Below, in pieces: positions 31,142 through 40,068 of a stretch of 64,000 bases of DNA. Where the stretch lies: NCBI RefSeq assembly GCF_034314045.1, contig NZ_JAVIWL010000001.1, positions 2,914,001 to 2,978,000 on the forward strand, in the 5' to 3' direction. The notes under the pieces were generated by a model. It saw only the letters and a program-made list of their open reading frames with translations, made no database searches and was not told where the DNA came from. Within the stretch, counting starts at the first letter, position 1. Each line of letters opens with the position of its first letter. Source of the stretch: Glaciimonas sp. CA11.2 (lineage in GTDB: Bacteria; Pseudomonadota; Gammaproteobacteria; Burkholderiales; Burkholderiaceae_D). The position numbers were made by a program, and so were the translations under genes.

Positions 31142-31170
31142 AAAACGGGAGCCGATGGGCTCCCGTTTTT
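31142..31170 (+). terminator. bidirectional rho-independent terminator (purU / copper operon)
   Basis: Perfect 12-bp stem AAAACGGGAGCC (31142-31153) / GGCTCCCGTTTT (31158-31169), loop GATG, with flanking T5. It lies between convergent purU and the last gene of the copper operon. Confidence 0.93.
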
Positions 31171-31176
31171 ATTGAT

Positions 31177-31545
31177 TTATGAGTTCATTTCCAGACTCAC
31201 GATAGTCAACGCGCCATTACGTTTGCCAATCGAAAATTTAACCGCATCTCCGGCCTTGAACTGATGCAGCATTTCACTATCGCTCACGTTGAACGTCATC
31301 GTCATCGCTGGCATCCCAAAATTAGGAATTTGATCATGCTTCATGGTGATAGCGCTAATAAGCGGATCAACTTTGATGATTTCACCATTGACTAGCGGTA
31401 GCGCAACATTGTCGTTTGGCTCACTTAATTCTGTCTTGCTATCGGCTCTATCCACATTGGTGTTGGCCATGCTCGTCAATGGGACACCGATTAATAAGGT
31501 GATCGCGATCACCACAAAATTGCTTAATAAGTACAAATGTGTCAT
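31177..31545 (-). CDS. CusF-like periplasmic copper-binding protein
   Basis: Periplasmic Cu(I)/Ag(I) binding by a small OB-fold. 122 aa: a signal peptide (VVIAITLLIGVPLTSMA) and a CusF domain GEIIKVDPLISAITMKHDQIP followed by FGMPAMTMTFNV, holding the His, Met, Met ligand pattern of CusF. The frame extends to 31632, but AAGGG 8 nt before the ATG at 31545 and the signal peptide favour this start. Last gene of the copper cluster, 293 nt after DUF411, so it may also have its own promoter. Confidence 0.85.
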   Translation of the reverse strand: MTHLYLLSNFVVIAITLLIGVPLTSMANTNVDRADSKTELSEPNDNVALPLVNGEIIKVDPLISAITMKHDQIPNFGMPAMTMTFNVSDSEMLHQFKAGDAVKFSIGKRNGALTIVSLEMNS

Positions 31546-31801
31546 CGATGAAACCCTTTTCTGAAAGAGAGGTGTGGCCGGTGCCAGTGCAAACGTTGGC
31601 CAGATGCGCAGCGATATACGCATCGAATGCATTCATATCGGCTGATATCGTCACGATAATACGCAGTTGGCTATTCTCAGGAAGGCGCGGCGTGACATAT
31701 TGTATGGTGCGTTATTCGAAGAAATTTACATAACGGTTTTACAGCTCGTTACGAAATAACGCATAATAATTGTAGTCTGGTATTGCTGAAATTCTCGTAT
31801 T

Positions 31802-31840
31802 AATCAGCCGTAACAATCAGCCGTAACAATTAGCCATATC
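31802..31840. repeat. three tandem 13-bp repeats at the DUF411 3' end
   Basis: AATCAGCCGTAAC at 31802 and again at 31815, then the diverged AATTAGCCATATC at 31828, running into the DUF411 stop codon. Confidence 0.8.
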
Positions 31841-32294
31841 AATCACCCGCGTAATGATGGAAGACCGATTGCGTACCATCATTTTTTACGAGTATCACGT
31901 CATAAGCCATTTTGTTCGGGCCATCCATGCCCGGCGAGCCGGAAGGCATGCCTGGTACGGCAAGTCCGATTGCCTTTGGGTGTTCTTTCAATAATCGTTG
32001 AATATCTTTGGCCGGAACATGGCCTTCGATTGCGTAGCCGCTGACCACGGCGCTGTGACATGATGCCAAGGTGGCGGGGATTTGAAATTTTTTACGATAC
32101 GCTGAAGTATCGGCAACATTTGTGGCATTGACCGCGAATCCGCTATCCTCTAAATGTTTAATCCAACCGGTGCAGCATCCGCAATTTGCATCCTTAAAGA
32201 CGGCGATGACGGGTTTTGCCGCAAAGACGGTACTGTTGATGCCGAATACTAAAAATATGGTGACGAGTGATGCTACGGTGCGGCGACGAAACAT
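31839..32294 (-). CDS. DUF411-family periplasmic metal-binding protein
   Basis: DUF411 proteins occur in copper-resistance operons and are thought to bind metal in the periplasm. 151 aa from ATG 32294 (AGGA 6 nt upstream): a signal peptide TVASLVTIFLVFGINSTVFA, then VFKDANCGCCTGWIKHL with the CGCC pair, LASCHSAVVSGYAIEGHVPA and LAVPGMPSGSPGM. The frame extends 14 codons to 32336, directly at the cupredoxin stop, but without a ribosome-binding site. Co-transcribed with the cupredoxin upstream. Confidence 0.88.
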   Translation of the reverse strand: MFRRRTVASLVTIFLVFGINSTVFAAKPVIAVFKDANCGCCTGWIKHLEDSGFAVNATNVADTSAYRKKFQIPATLASCHSAVVSGYAIEGHVPAKDIQRLLKEHPKAIGLAVPGMPSGSPGMDGPNKMAYDVILVKNDGTQSVFHHYAGD

Positions 32295-32338
32295 GGTTGT
32301 CCTAAGAGCGAAGATATTAGTTTTCAACATTTTCATAT

Positions 32339-32830
32339 TTATTCACTGACCACGACGTTTACTTTCCCCTTCATTCCGGCCTCAAAATGGCCCGGTTCCA
32401 GGCAGGCAAAGTCGACCTTCGTTGTCTTGCCAAACGTCCATATGAGATCGGCAGTTTTGCCTGGCTCTACGGTTATTTGGTTTGATTCGTGATGCTTCAT
32501 CTCCGGCATTTGACGCATCATTTCAGCATGTTTGGAGAGTTCAGCCGTGCTGCCGATGACCATTTCATGCTGCAATTTACCGTTGTTAGCGACCACGAAT
32601 TTGACGGTCTCGCCCTGTTTGACGGTGACATTGGCGGGTGTAAAGCGCATGTCGTCGGCCATGGCGATATGGATTGTCCTGTTGGCTTTCGTGATCGTTC
32701 CTGGTGCGCCTGATGCAGGATTTTCACTTGAAGCGTGGCCAGTGTCTGCGTTAGCGATACTGGTGGTGGCTATCGCGCTAATGATAAGTGCAAAAAAAAT
32801 AGAAGGTAAAAAAGAGAGAGTTGTTTTCAT
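32339..32830 (-). CDS. cupredoxin-domain periplasmic copper protein
   Basis: Small blue-copper-type protein, periplasmic. 163 aa: a signal peptide ending SIANA, then a cupredoxin fold DMRFTPANVTVKQGETVKF, with candidate ligands His in LQHEMVIG, Cys in FACLEPGHFEAGMKG, His three residues on and the following Met, matching a type-1 copper site. A His/Met-rich loop (HAEMMRQMPEMKHHE) may bind extra copper. AGGA 5 nt before ATG 32830 decides the start. Third gene of the copA operon. Confidence 0.88.
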   Translation of the reverse strand: MKTTLSFLPSIFFALIISAIATTSIANADTGHASSENPASGAPGTITKANRTIHIAMADDMRFTPANVTVKQGETVKFVVANNGKLQHEMVIGSTAELSKHAEMMRQMPEMKHHESNQITVEPGKTADLIWTFGKTTKVDFACLEPGHFEAGMKGKVNVVVSE

Positions 32831-32876
32831 AGTGTTCCTGACCAATCAAAAAATGGGGACGACAAAGCAGCCAGCG

Positions 32877-33299
32877 TTAGTTCGGGGGAGGTGAGTATTG
32901 TTGCGCTAACTCATCGAGAATCGGACACTCGGGACGGGCGTCGCCCTGACAATTATTCGCTAAACGTTCTAACGTTATTTTCATGATTTGTAATTCATTG
33001 ATTTTTTCATCCAGATCTCGAATGTGTTGCTGCGCCAATTGCTTGACTTTGCTACTAGGACGCGATTGGTCAAGCCACAGACCGATGAGTGCGGTGATCT
33101 GTTTCATTGAAAATCCCAGTACCCGACTTTGTCGAATAAATCGGAGCAAATGCACATCGCGTTCACCGTAGGTACGATAACCGGCCTCGGTGCGCATTGG
33201 AGGTTGGATCAGGCCAATTTCTTCGTAGTGGCGAATCATCTTTGCAGAGACGCCCGAAGCCAGCGCTGCGCCGCCAATATTCATGCGATCAATGTCCAT
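32877..33299 (-). CDS. cueR: CueR, Cu(I)-responsive MerR-family regulator
   Basis: Activates copper-export genes when Cu(I) binds, by untwisting promoters with a 19-bp spacer. 140 aa: a MerR helix-turn-helix ([31 protein letters not shown]), a dimerisation helix and a C-terminal metal loop [12 protein letters not shown] with two Cys in CueR spacing. AGGA precedes ATG 33299, which overlaps the copA stop by 11 nt; ATG 33284 ([11 protein letters not shown]) is the classical start. Because it is the second gene of copA's operon, it should drive its own expression. Confidence 0.93.
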   Translation of the reverse strand: MDIDRMNIGGAALASGVSAKMIRHYEEIGLIQPPMRTEAGYRTYGERDVHLLRFIRQSRVLGFSMKQITALIGLWLDQSRPSSKVKQLAQQHIRDLDEKINELQIMKITLERLANNCQGDARPECPILDELAQQYSPPPN

Positions 33300-35808
33300 T
33301 TGTTGTCCTGTCTTCAGAATAAGTTGACACGTTTTGTTCCGGTTTCCAGCGTCGTAACAGCAACGCGTTGCTTACCACGCTGACACTGCTGAACGCCATC
33401 GCTGCACCGGCTAGCACTGGATTTAAAAATCCCAGTGCCGCCAACGGAATTCCAACAACATTATAGAAAAACGCCCAGAAGAGGTTTTGTCGGATTTTAT
33501 GATAAGTGCGACGTGAAATCGCAATGGCGTCTGCTACGAGTGCCGGATCGCCTCGCATCAGCGTAATCCCGGCAGCCTGCATTGCGACATCCGTACCGGT
33601 AGACATGGCAATCCCTACATCGGCTGCGGCTAACGCTGGCGCATCGTTGATGCCGTCCCCAACCATTGCCACCACAGCGCCATTTTTTTTAAGGTCGGCT
33701 ATCGCTTTGGCTTTATCAGCGGGCAGAAGTTCCGCAACTATTTCAGAAATGCCGAGCTGTTTACCGACTGCGTTTGCACTCCCCCAATTATCGCCGCTTA
33801 ACATGGCGACCCGGATAGAGAGTCGCTGTAAATGTTCGATTGCCAGTTTTGCTGATGGTTTGACGCTATCACCGAATGCGAGTAGTCCGCGCATCATTGG
33901 TATGTCATTGGTATTGGCAGGCTTGCTTGCCAGCCATGAAATTGTGCGTCCCTCCGCTTCGAGTGCAGCCGCATTTTCCGAGAGAGTGCCACATTCAATG
34001 CCCAGTTTTTGCATCCAGCGTGCGCTGCCGAGAGAGTAGATTCGGTCCTCAATCCTGGCTTCGATTCCATGACCGGGGACAGTACGAATTTCGCTTGCGA
34101 ATGGAAATGAGAGAGTGATTGCGTTGGCCGCATTGATGACAGCCCGCGCCAATGGATGCTCACTATCACGCTGTACTGCAGCGGCTAAAGTAAGTAATTC
34201 GGTATTTATTAAGCCAGTATCCCTCAAGCCCTCATCAGTTGGCAATTCATTGCTAACTGCGGTTCTGACATCCGCAAGGCAAGCGATGAGAGTCGGATGG
34301 CCGATGGTCAGCGTACCCGTTTTATCAAAAGCAACGACGTTGATGCGATGGGCAATTTCGAGTGCCTCCGCATCCTTGATGAGAATTCCATAGCGCGCAG
34401 CTACGCCCGTTCCAACCATGATGGCTGTGGGTGTGGCGAGCCCTAACGCGCAAGGACAGGCGATGACCAACACCGCCACAGCATTCAAGATCGCCTCTTC
34501 CCAGTTTCCATTGAGCAGGCCCCAACCAAGCAGGGTGAAACAGGCGATGAGCAACACCACCGGCACGAATACCGCACTGACCTGATCAACCAAACGTTGA
34601 ATCGGCGCTTTTGCCACCTGCGCTTGTTCGACTAACCGGATGATCCGGGACAACGATGTTTCTGCGCCGGTCGCCGTGGTGTGGACAAGCAGCACGCCCT
34701 CACCATTGATGGCACCAGCGATAACGTGATCGTCTTTCTGCTTTGAGACTGGCAGACTTTCGCCAGTCAGCAGCGATTCGTCCACGTGGCTACTTCCTTC
34801 CAGGACCTTACCATCGACTGCGATGCGTTCGCCGGCACGCACGACGACGACATCCTGAACACGTAAGGCGCTAACCGCGACTTGGTGATCCATGCCATCA
34901 CGCCTCACCGTGGCGTGGTCAGGACGCAATGCCTGCAACGAGCGAATGGCGTCGGCGGTTTGATGTTTGGCGCGTGTTTCAAGCCATTTGCCGAGCAATA
35001 CCAAGGTCATTACAGCCGCGGATGCCTCGAAATATAGGTGTCCCATTCCGTCTGCATTGGATGTCAGAAGTTGGTAGAGCGACAGGCCGTAAGCGGCAGT
35101 GGTACCAAGCACCACCAGCAAGTCCATATTTCCTGTTTTGGCCTTCAATGCGCGCCAGGCAGCGCGATAGAAGCGCGCACCCAGCCAAAACTGTACAGGC
35201 GTTGCCAATGCCAACTGCCACCAACCCGACAATTGCCAATGTTGACCAACTACCATCAACAGCATAGGAATGATCAAAGGTGTGGTCAGTAAAGCTGATA
35301 AGGCAACCGGCCACCAACTTGGCCATCGGTTGCTTGAAACTACGCTCGAGCCGCTCGTCTCTGATTGCGATGCAGGCAAAGTTGCTGTGTAGCCAGCCGC
35401 TTCAATGGCCTTTATCAACAGTTCGGCTGGTATTTCCCCAACGGTATCAACGGTGGCAAGTTCGGTGGCAAGGTTGACAGATACCGACTGGACGCCATGC
35501 ACTTTGAGCAGCGCTTTCTCCACTCTGCCGACGCATGTGGCGCAACTCATGCCAGTAATCGCCAGAGTAAATTCCTGGTGCTTAACGTCGTATCCGGCTT
35601 TCTCGACAGCGGTAACTAACGCGCTAACGGTGGTCGCCATATCAGACGTGACGGTAGCAAGTTCTGTGGCGAGATTGACGCTGACATGCTTAACGCCGTC
35701 GACCTTGTTTAATGCTTTTTCAACATGTCCAACACATGAGGCGCAACTCATCCCGCCAATAGGTAATGTAAATTCGATCAACGTGCTGGTGTTGGTAATG
35801 GTGCTCAT
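33289..35808 (-). CDS. copA: CopA, Cu(I)-exporting P1B-type ATPase
   Basis: Inner-membrane ATPase pumping Cu(I) from cytoplasm to periplasm. 839 aa: two N-terminal heavy-metal-associated domains with [15 protein letters not shown] (Cys22, Cys25) and [15 protein letters not shown] (Cys89, Cys92), eight predicted membrane helices, the translocation motif CPC at 451-453 ([13 protein letters not shown]), phosphorylated Asp495 in DKTGTLT, HP locus SEHPLARA, and [20 protein letters not shown] 6 nt before ATG 35808. It heads a five-gene operon with cueR and three periplasmic copper proteins. Confidence 0.97.
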   Translation of the reverse strand: MSTITNTSTLIEFTLPIGGMSCASCVGHVEKALNKVDGVKHVSVNLATELATVTSDMATTVSALVTAVEKAGYDVKHQEFTLAITGMSCATCVGRVEKALLKVHGVQSVSVNLATELATVDTVGEIPAELLIKAIEAAGYTATLPASQSETSGSSVVSSNRWPSWWPVALSALLTTPLIIPMLLMVVGQHWQLSGWWQLALATPVQFWLGARFYRAAWRALKAKTGNMDLLVVLGTTAAYGLSLYQLLTSNADGMGHLYFEASAAVMTLVLLGKWLETRAKHQTADAIRSLQALRPDHATVRRDGMDHQVAVSALRVQDVVVVRAGERIAVDGKVLEGSSHVDESLLTGESLPVSKQKDDHVIAGAINGEGVLLVHTTATGAETSLSRIIRLVEQAQVAKAPIQRLVDQVSAVFVPVVLLIACFTLLGWGLLNGNWEEAILNAVAVLVIACPCALGLATPTAIMVGTGVAARYGILIKDAEALEIAHRINVVAFDKTGTLTIGHPTLIACLADVRTAVSNELPTDEGLRDTGLINTELLTLAAAVQRDSEHPLARAVINAANAITLSFPFASEIRTVPGHGIEARIEDRIYSLGSARWMQKLGIECGTLSENAAALEAEGRTISWLASKPANTNDIPMMRGLLAFGDSVKPSAKLAIEHLQRLSIRVAMLSGDNWGSANAVGKQLGISEIVAELLPADKAKAIADLKKNGAVVAMVGDGINDAPALAAADVGIAMSTGTDVAMQAAGITLMRGDPALVADAIAISRRTYHKIRQNLFWAFFYNVVGIPLAALGFLNPVLAGAAMAFSSVSVVSNALLLRRWKPEQNVSTYSEDRTTNGH

Positions 35809-35841
35809 GATAAGTCCTGCTTAAACAGTGGTCATACCTAG

Positions 35842-35872
35842 ATAATGCACCTTCCTATCATAGTAAGGTCAA
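35842..35872 (-). promoter_or_regulatory. CueR-type promoter/operator for the copA operon
   Basis: On the minus strand TTGACC (35867-35872) and CATTAT (35842-35847) are 19 bp apart, the MerR-family signature. The spacer holds the dyad ACCTTACTAT-G-ATAGGAAGGT, with 9 of 10 arm positions matching. The copA start is 34 bp past the -10. Confidence 0.88.
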
Positions 35873-35908
35873 GCTTAATTTTATCAAAGTTTGGTTTTGA
35901 TCCTGCGC

Positions 35909-35939
35909 TTGACCTTCCCACTATGGGATGGTGCATAGT
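35909..35939 (+). promoter_or_regulatory. CueR-type promoter/operator for copZ
   Basis: TTGACC (35909-35914) and CATAGT (35934-35939) with a 19-bp spacer holding ACCTTCCCAC-T-ATGGGATGGT, 8 of 10 arm positions matching. It faces away from the copA promoter, 36 bp between the two -35 boxes. Confidence 0.86.
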
Positions 35940-35969
35940 AAGGTCTGTTACAACTAAGAGGGGATGATG

Positions 35970-36167
35970 ATGATTGTATTTAATGTTCAGGATATGACAT
36001 GCGGCCATTGCGTGGACCGGATCACCAAGGCGATTAATGCGGTAGATAGCCGCGCTAAAGTCGAGGCGCAAGTAGCGGAAAAGAAAATAGCGATTGAAAG
36101 TGATGCGGATGCAGGGCAGTTGGCGCAAGCAATTGAGGGTGCCGGTTACACGCCGGTGCAGATTTGA
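35970..36167 (+). CDS. copZ: CopZ-like cytosolic copper chaperone
   Basis: Single heavy-metal-associated domain that carries Cu(I) to CopA. 65 aa: FNVQDMTCGHCVDRITKAI with the CxxC pair, and the C-terminal IEGAGYTPVQI. Three ATGs in a row (35964, 35967, 35970); the third is best placed, 6 nt after AGGGG. Divergent from copA under a matching CueR-type promoter, so export ATPase and chaperone should be induced together. Confidence 0.93.
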   Translation: MIVFNVQDMTCGHCVDRITKAINAVDSRAKVEAQVAEKKIAIESDADAGQLAQAIEGAGYTPVQI

Positions 36168-36188
36168 TCTGTCGTTTTTATCAACGTG

Positions 36189-36213
36189 TGGCCAAGGCAG
36201 GAATCCTTGGCCA
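36189..36213 (+). terminator. hairpin after copZ, possible terminator
   Basis: Perfect 9-bp stem TGGCCAAGG (36189-36197) / CCTTGGCCA (36205-36213) with a 7-nt loop, between convergent copZ and the esterase gene. The T-run is poor. Confidence 0.5.
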
Positions 36214-36249
36214 CTGTATTGTAGAAGTTAGAAATCTTTACAAAAAATG

Positions 36250-36918
36250 TTACGACAATACTTTGCGCAGCCAGCTACCAATATCTGTGACTTCTTCCGC
36301 ACAGACTGAATGTTGCATGCGATAGTCGTGCCACTCTATTTGATAGCCAAGTTGGGTCAAACTGTCACGCGACTGTTCTGCCCGGCTGAGAATAACCACG
36401 GGATCAGCAGTTCCGTGCGCCATAAAAATAGGTGTATCTTGATTGGCGCTGGACCGTTCTTTCTCGATTGTGTCGCGCAGCGGTAAGTAGCCTGACAAGC
36501 ACATCAAGCCGGCCAATTTTTCCGGATACCGCAAACCGGTTTGTAATGCCATGGCGCAACCTTGTGAAAATCCGGCGACGACGATTTTGTTCGCTGGAAT
36601 ACCACGTGCAATTTCTTGCGCAATCAGCGCGTCTATCTGTAACTGCGATTTGCGTAATCCGGCTTCGTCTTCTCGCTTCACTAAATCAGCCGTAAAAATG
36701 TCATACCACGCTGGCATCACATGACCGTTGTTAATGGTCACCGGGATGGTTGGTGCATCGGGGAAAATGAAGCGAATACCCGGGCAGTCGCGCAGATCAA
36801 GCTCTTTAACGATCGGCACAAAGTCAGAACCGTCAGCTCCAAGGCCATGCATCCATATAACGCTAGCCGTAGGAGTGGCAGAGGTCGTAATTTCTTGGGT
36901 CGGGAGGAAGTTGGTCAT
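36250..36918 (-). CDS. alpha/beta-hydrolase carboxylesterase (phospholipase/carboxylesterase family)
   Basis: Cytosolic serine hydrolase of the small carboxylesterase II group, acting on short acyl esters or thioesters. 222 aa, usual length. WMHGLGADGSDFVPIVKEL is the oxyanion region, GFSQGCAMAL the nucleophile elbow, with the Asp in HGTADPVV and a C-terminal His near WHDYRMQHSV. 66 nt downstream of mog on the same strand. Physiological substrate unknown. Confidence 0.92.
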   Translation of the reverse strand: MTNFLPTQEITTSATPTASVIWMHGLGADGSDFVPIVKELDLRDCPGIRFIFPDAPTIPVTINNGHVMPAWYDIFTADLVKREDEAGLRKSQLQIDALIAQEIARGIPANKIVVAGFSQGCAMALQTGLRYPEKLAGLMCLSGYLPLRDTIEKERSSANQDTPIFMAHGTADPVVILSRAEQSRDSLTQLGYQIEWHDYRMQHSVCAEEVTDIGSWLRKVLS

Positions 36919-36984
36919 AGTGCCGAGAAAGTGTTGTACTGATTATTGGATGTTAATGAATGTTAATCCATTGGCGTTGTTGAT

Positions 36985-37683
36985 TCATGCACCAATCGGA
37001 CGGAGCGCCGATTTTGGTCGGAATACCTTACAAATGGCTGCGTTAGTCTCGATATAAGGACCACCGATTAAGTCGATACAGTATGGAATCGCCGAGAAGA
37101 TGCCAGAAACTTTTTGTTCTCCGTTGGCATCTTTCAAGCCTTCCAGTGTTTCTTTGATCGATTTAGGCTGACCGGGTAAATTAAGGATTAGGGCGGCATG
37201 ATCGTCAATTTCACGAATCACGGCCACCTGACGCGACAAAATTGCAGTCGGTACAAACTGCAGGCTGATTTGACGCATCTGTTCGCCAAAGCCCGGCATT
37301 TCCTTGGTTCCTACCGCCAGCGTTGCTTCCGGTGTGACGTCGCGTCGCGACGGGCCAGTCCCGCCAGTGGTCAAGACCAGGTCACAACGTTGGTGATCTA
37401 TTAGCTCAATGAGGGTTTGTTCGATGACTTTCTGCTCGTCTGCGATCAGACGGGTTTCGGTTTCCCACGGACTTGTTAGCGCTGCGCTAAACCAATCTTC
37501 TAGCGCAGGAATTCCCTGATCCTGATACACGCCTGCGCTGGCGCGATCTGAAATTGAAATCAGTCCGATTTTCAGACGACGGCGTTCAGGAGCAATATCA
37601 AAAATAACTGATGCTGTTTCTGAAGCGGTGACGGTCGTCGTGGACGTATCAGTGATTGTTTTATTAATAGTCGTCGCGCTCAT
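36985..37683 (-). CDS. mog: molybdopterin adenylyltransferase
   Basis: Adenylates molybdopterin before molybdate insertion. 232 aa from ATG 37683. A Thr/Ser-rich N-terminal extension of about 35 residues precedes the MogA domain: KIGLISISDRASAGVYQDQG, VLTTGGTGPSRRDVTPEATL, LNLPGQPKSIKETLEGL. The start codon lies inside the 3' end of darP (20-nt overlap), so translation is coupled; an upstream in-frame ATG at 37722 is less likely. Links with the XdhC-family gene at 9.8 kb only through shared cofactor. Confidence 0.93.
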   Translation of the reverse strand: MSATTINKTITDTSTTTVTASETASVIFDIAPERRRLKIGLISISDRASAGVYQDQGIPALEDWFSAALTSPWETETRLIADEQKVIEQTLIELIDHQRCDLVLTTGGTGPSRRDVTPEATLAVGTKEMPGFGEQMRQISLQFVPTAILSRQVAVIREIDDHAALILNLPGQPKSIKETLEGLKDANGEQKVSGIFSAIPYCIDLIGGPYIETNAAICKVFRPKSALRPIGA

Positions 37684-38263
37684 CGTCATCGTCGCCAGTT
37701 TCTGCATCGCCATCATCGGCATTTGGCTTCTGCAACTGTTTTAGCAGTTGGAATATCTCGCGATAAGCCTTCGGCGGTTTGTTTTCAGCTTGTTCTTTGC
37801 GTGCATTGCGAATCAGTGTGCGCGTATGCTGCACGTCAAGATCAGGATGCTGAGCGAGTAACGTGGTCAACGCGCCGTCGTCTTTTAGCAAACGGTCACG
37901 ATGGCGTTCCAGCGCATGCATTGCCGCCGTGTCAGATTTCGACAAACCTCTCCAGCTATCCAGTGTTTTCTGGATATCGGCAATCTCGTGTTCTTCCAGC
38001 GTGCGCATCTTCTTGCCGACATATTGGGTTTGACGGCGGCGGCCTTCGTGGTCCTTGATTTGCTGGCAAATAAGGATGGCTTCACGCACATCTTCCGGCA
38101 TCGGCACGCGCTTGACGCGGTCGCGCGATTCAGCGATTAACTCTTCACCCAACTTTTGCAGCGCAGTCATTTCACGCTTAAGTTGGGACTTTGATGGACG
38201 GTCGTATTCTTGTTCGAACTCGGTGGACTGGAAGCCACAAGAGCCGCGATTTGGATTTGGCAT
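37664..38263 (-). CDS. darP: DarP (YjgA), 50S ribosome assembly-associated protein
   Basis: Associates with late 50S intermediates and dissociates before 70S formation. 199 aa, near the usual ~180. A Arg/Asn N-terminus (MPNPNRGSCGF), then the YjgA core SKSQLKREMTALQKLGEEL, RREAILICQQI-like region, KKMRTLEEHEIADIQKTLD, and an acidic tail rich in Asp. In many proteobacteria it is divergent from pmbA; here pmbA is 12.6 kb away, past the catabolic island. Confidence 0.94.
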   Translation of the reverse strand: MPNPNRGSCGFQSTEFEQEYDRPSKSQLKREMTALQKLGEELIAESRDRVKRVPMPEDVREAILICQQIKDHEGRRRQTQYVGKKMRTLEEHEIADIQKTLDSWRGLSKSDTAAMHALERHRDRLLKDDGALTTLLAQHPDLDVQHTRTLIRNARKEQAENKPPKAYREIFQLLKQLQKPNADDGDAETGDDDDERDDY

Positions 38264-38659
38264 GATTGTAGGGGTGAAACTATTCTCTTTAAACGATTGC
38301 TATGATAACCGTTTTAGTCCGAGGCTTGTCGCTCATTCGCCGTTTTTGACGCTATGGTCGTACCATAAATATCTGCTAAGCCATTGAATTCTAGGGAATT
38401 TAGCTAAAATTGTATCGATTAGTCAAGTCTACAAATCCGATAATCATATGTCTTGGCCATAATGGACAGCAACTTTTTAGCATGATTACCGCGATCTTTT
38501 GATCCCTTTCTTACGTGCGCTGATCTGTCATGTATGATTTTTGTAAATCTACATTGATGTTGTAAATTAATAACAAGAAAGTGACTCAGGGGGAGGGCAA
38601 TCTGGTGGGTAATTGCCGGTAATCATTAACAACAGAGTTTCGGATGTTAGAAATGAGGG
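38264..38659. other. intergenic region between darP and the catabolic island
   Basis: About 400 nt, AT-rich. It contains the darP promoter region and the left border of the island. I see no att-like duplication, IS end or coding region. Confidence 0.4.
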
Positions 38660-38786
38660 TTTTGCACTATCTGACTTAGCAACAATTGGCCGACGTGGCA
38701 CCGCTCCACTTCGAAGCAAGAGAACATTTGCGTAACCCGGCGAGGACAATCATTGTGCGCAAGACGCGTCAGAAAATATCAATTAT
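38660..38786 (-). pseudogene. truncated, decayed copy of the 5' end of the island's lysR
   Basis: This stretch aligns with the first ~40 codons of the LysR gene at 45084-46028. Positions 38728-38786 match 45970-46028 at about 50 of 59 bases, and 38660-38709 match 45907-45956 at about 42 of 50, with a small length difference between. The start codon has become ATA, codon six is TGA, and the frame is lost after about codon 20. It ends 14 bp before the operator-like element, so it preserves an ancestral lysR-operator-caiB arrangement. Confidence 0.88.
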
Positions 38787-38799
38787 TTCTAATAACAGA

Positions 38800-38843
38800 A
38801 GTCGAATAATTAATTTTACTCCTTGAAGGGTGGACGCTAATAT
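38800..38843 (+). promoter_or_regulatory. LysR operator-like element and promoter of the rightward catabolic operon
   Basis: A 21-bp element (38800-38820) with AGT at the left end, ACT at the right end and AT-rich core ATAATTAAT recurs at 46122 and 50607. Its right end holds TTTACT (38815-38820), a candidate -35, 17 bp from TAATAT (38838-38843). The caiB start is 57 bp past the element. Confidence 0.72.
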
Positions 38844-38877
38844 TTGCGCATCTCCTAAAAGGCATGGAATTTAATCG

Positions 38878-40068
38878 ATGACCACTGACCCGCTTAACGG
38901 CATTCAAATTCTTGACCTTACCACCGTAATAATGGGCCCTTACGCAACGCATATTCTGGCAGATATGGGAGCTGATGTTATAAAAATAGAGGCTCCTGAG
39001 GGCGATGCTTTCCGACGTTATGGACCAAGCCGGAGCGAAGGAATGGGTGGTTCGATACTGCAACTTCATCGAAACAAGCATAGTGTGGTTCTGGATTTGA
39101 AAAGCGTGGTTGGGCGTTTGGCTCTGGACCGGTTAATCGAACGTAGCGACGTAATAGTGCACAATTTGAGACCCGGCCCTGCGGTACGCCTTCGACTTGA
39201 TTGGAAGTCAGTTGAAAAGGTCAACCCGAAGATCGTGCTGTGCGCCGCACGCGGATTTGGCGCTGAAGGGCCCTATGCCGATAAGGCGGCATACGACGAT
39301 ATCATTCAGGCGGGATCGGGCATAGCGGCATTGTACGGGCAGGTGCACGGCGTGCCAAAGTATGTTCCCACCGCGATTTGCGACAAGATTGCAGGCCAAA
39401 CGATTGCCTATGCTGTGTTGGCGGCGCTCCTACATATAGAACGTGGTGGTGATGGCCAGGAGATAGAAGTCCCGATGTTCGAGACGTCTATTGATTTCAT
39501 GATGGCTGAACATCTGGGGCCATCCGCATTCGAACCGCCTTTGGGGCCAGTCGGATTCAATCGGCAACTCTCCGTGCATCGCAAGCCTTATAAAACCGCT
39601 GACGGATGGATTTGCATACTTCCTTATTCTGACCGTAACTGGGCCGATTTTTTTCGCCTGATGGAAATGCCCGCGCTTTTCGAAGACCCAAGATTCGCAG
39701 ATATCGATTCGCGCGGGAAGAATGTTGATGCTCTATATGCCCTGATCGATGTGGAAGCGCCCAAGCGCAGCACGGATGATTGGGTTTCCATGTGTGACAG
39801 TGCAGGGATTCCGTGCATGCCTGTTATTTCACTTCAGAAAATTGACGAAGACCTGCATGTGCGTGCTGTTGGCCTGATCGAATCTTCAATTCATCCCACA
39901 GAAGGTGCATATCGCTCCATTCGACCTCCGGTAACTTTCGGCGCGTCGCCCTATAAATTACGTAAGCATGCACCTCGTCTGGGCGAAGACAGCGAGCGAA
40001 TTCTGAGTACCCTTGGATTGTCGCCGCATGATTTGCGACAGCTTTTGCCGCATGCCGACCATGAATGA
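38878..40068 (+). CDS. CaiB/BaiF-family (class III) CoA-transferase, copy 1
   Basis: Moves CoA between acyl groups; here it probably activates a carboxylic acid for beta-oxidation. 396 aa. Class III signs: MGPYATHILADMGADVIKIE near residues 19-38, HNLRPGPA, and the catalytic Asp140 in AYDDIIQAGSG. Paralogous over its whole length to the transferase at 48314-49516. First gene of the rightward operon, 57 bp past the operator element; the last 8 nt overlap an SDR relic (ATGAATGA). Donor and acceptor acids unknown. Confidence 0.9.
   Translation: MTTDPLNGIQILDLTTVIMGPYATHILADMGADVIKIEAPEGDAFRRYGPSRSEGMGGSILQLHRNKHSVVLDLKSVVGRLALDRLIERSDVIVHNLRPGPAVRLRLDWKSVEKVNPKIVLCAARGFGAEGPYADKAAYDDIIQAGSGIAALYGQVHGVPKYVPTAICDKIAGQTIAYAVLAALLHIERGGDGQEIEVPMFETSIDFMMAEHLGPSAFEPPLGPVGFNRQLSVHRKPYKTADGWICILPYSDRNWADFFRLMEMPALFEDPRFADIDSRGKNVDALYALIDVEAPKRSTDDWVSMCDSAGIPCMPVISLQKIDEDLHVRAVGLIESSIHPTEGAYRSIRPPVTFGASPYKLRKHAPRLGEDSERILSTLGLSPHDLRQLLPHADHE

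Noticed and set aside
38264..38660. att site or IS terminal repeat at the left border of the island
   Set aside because: No sequence here matches the right border region 50628-50917 by eye, and no tRNA gene is present.
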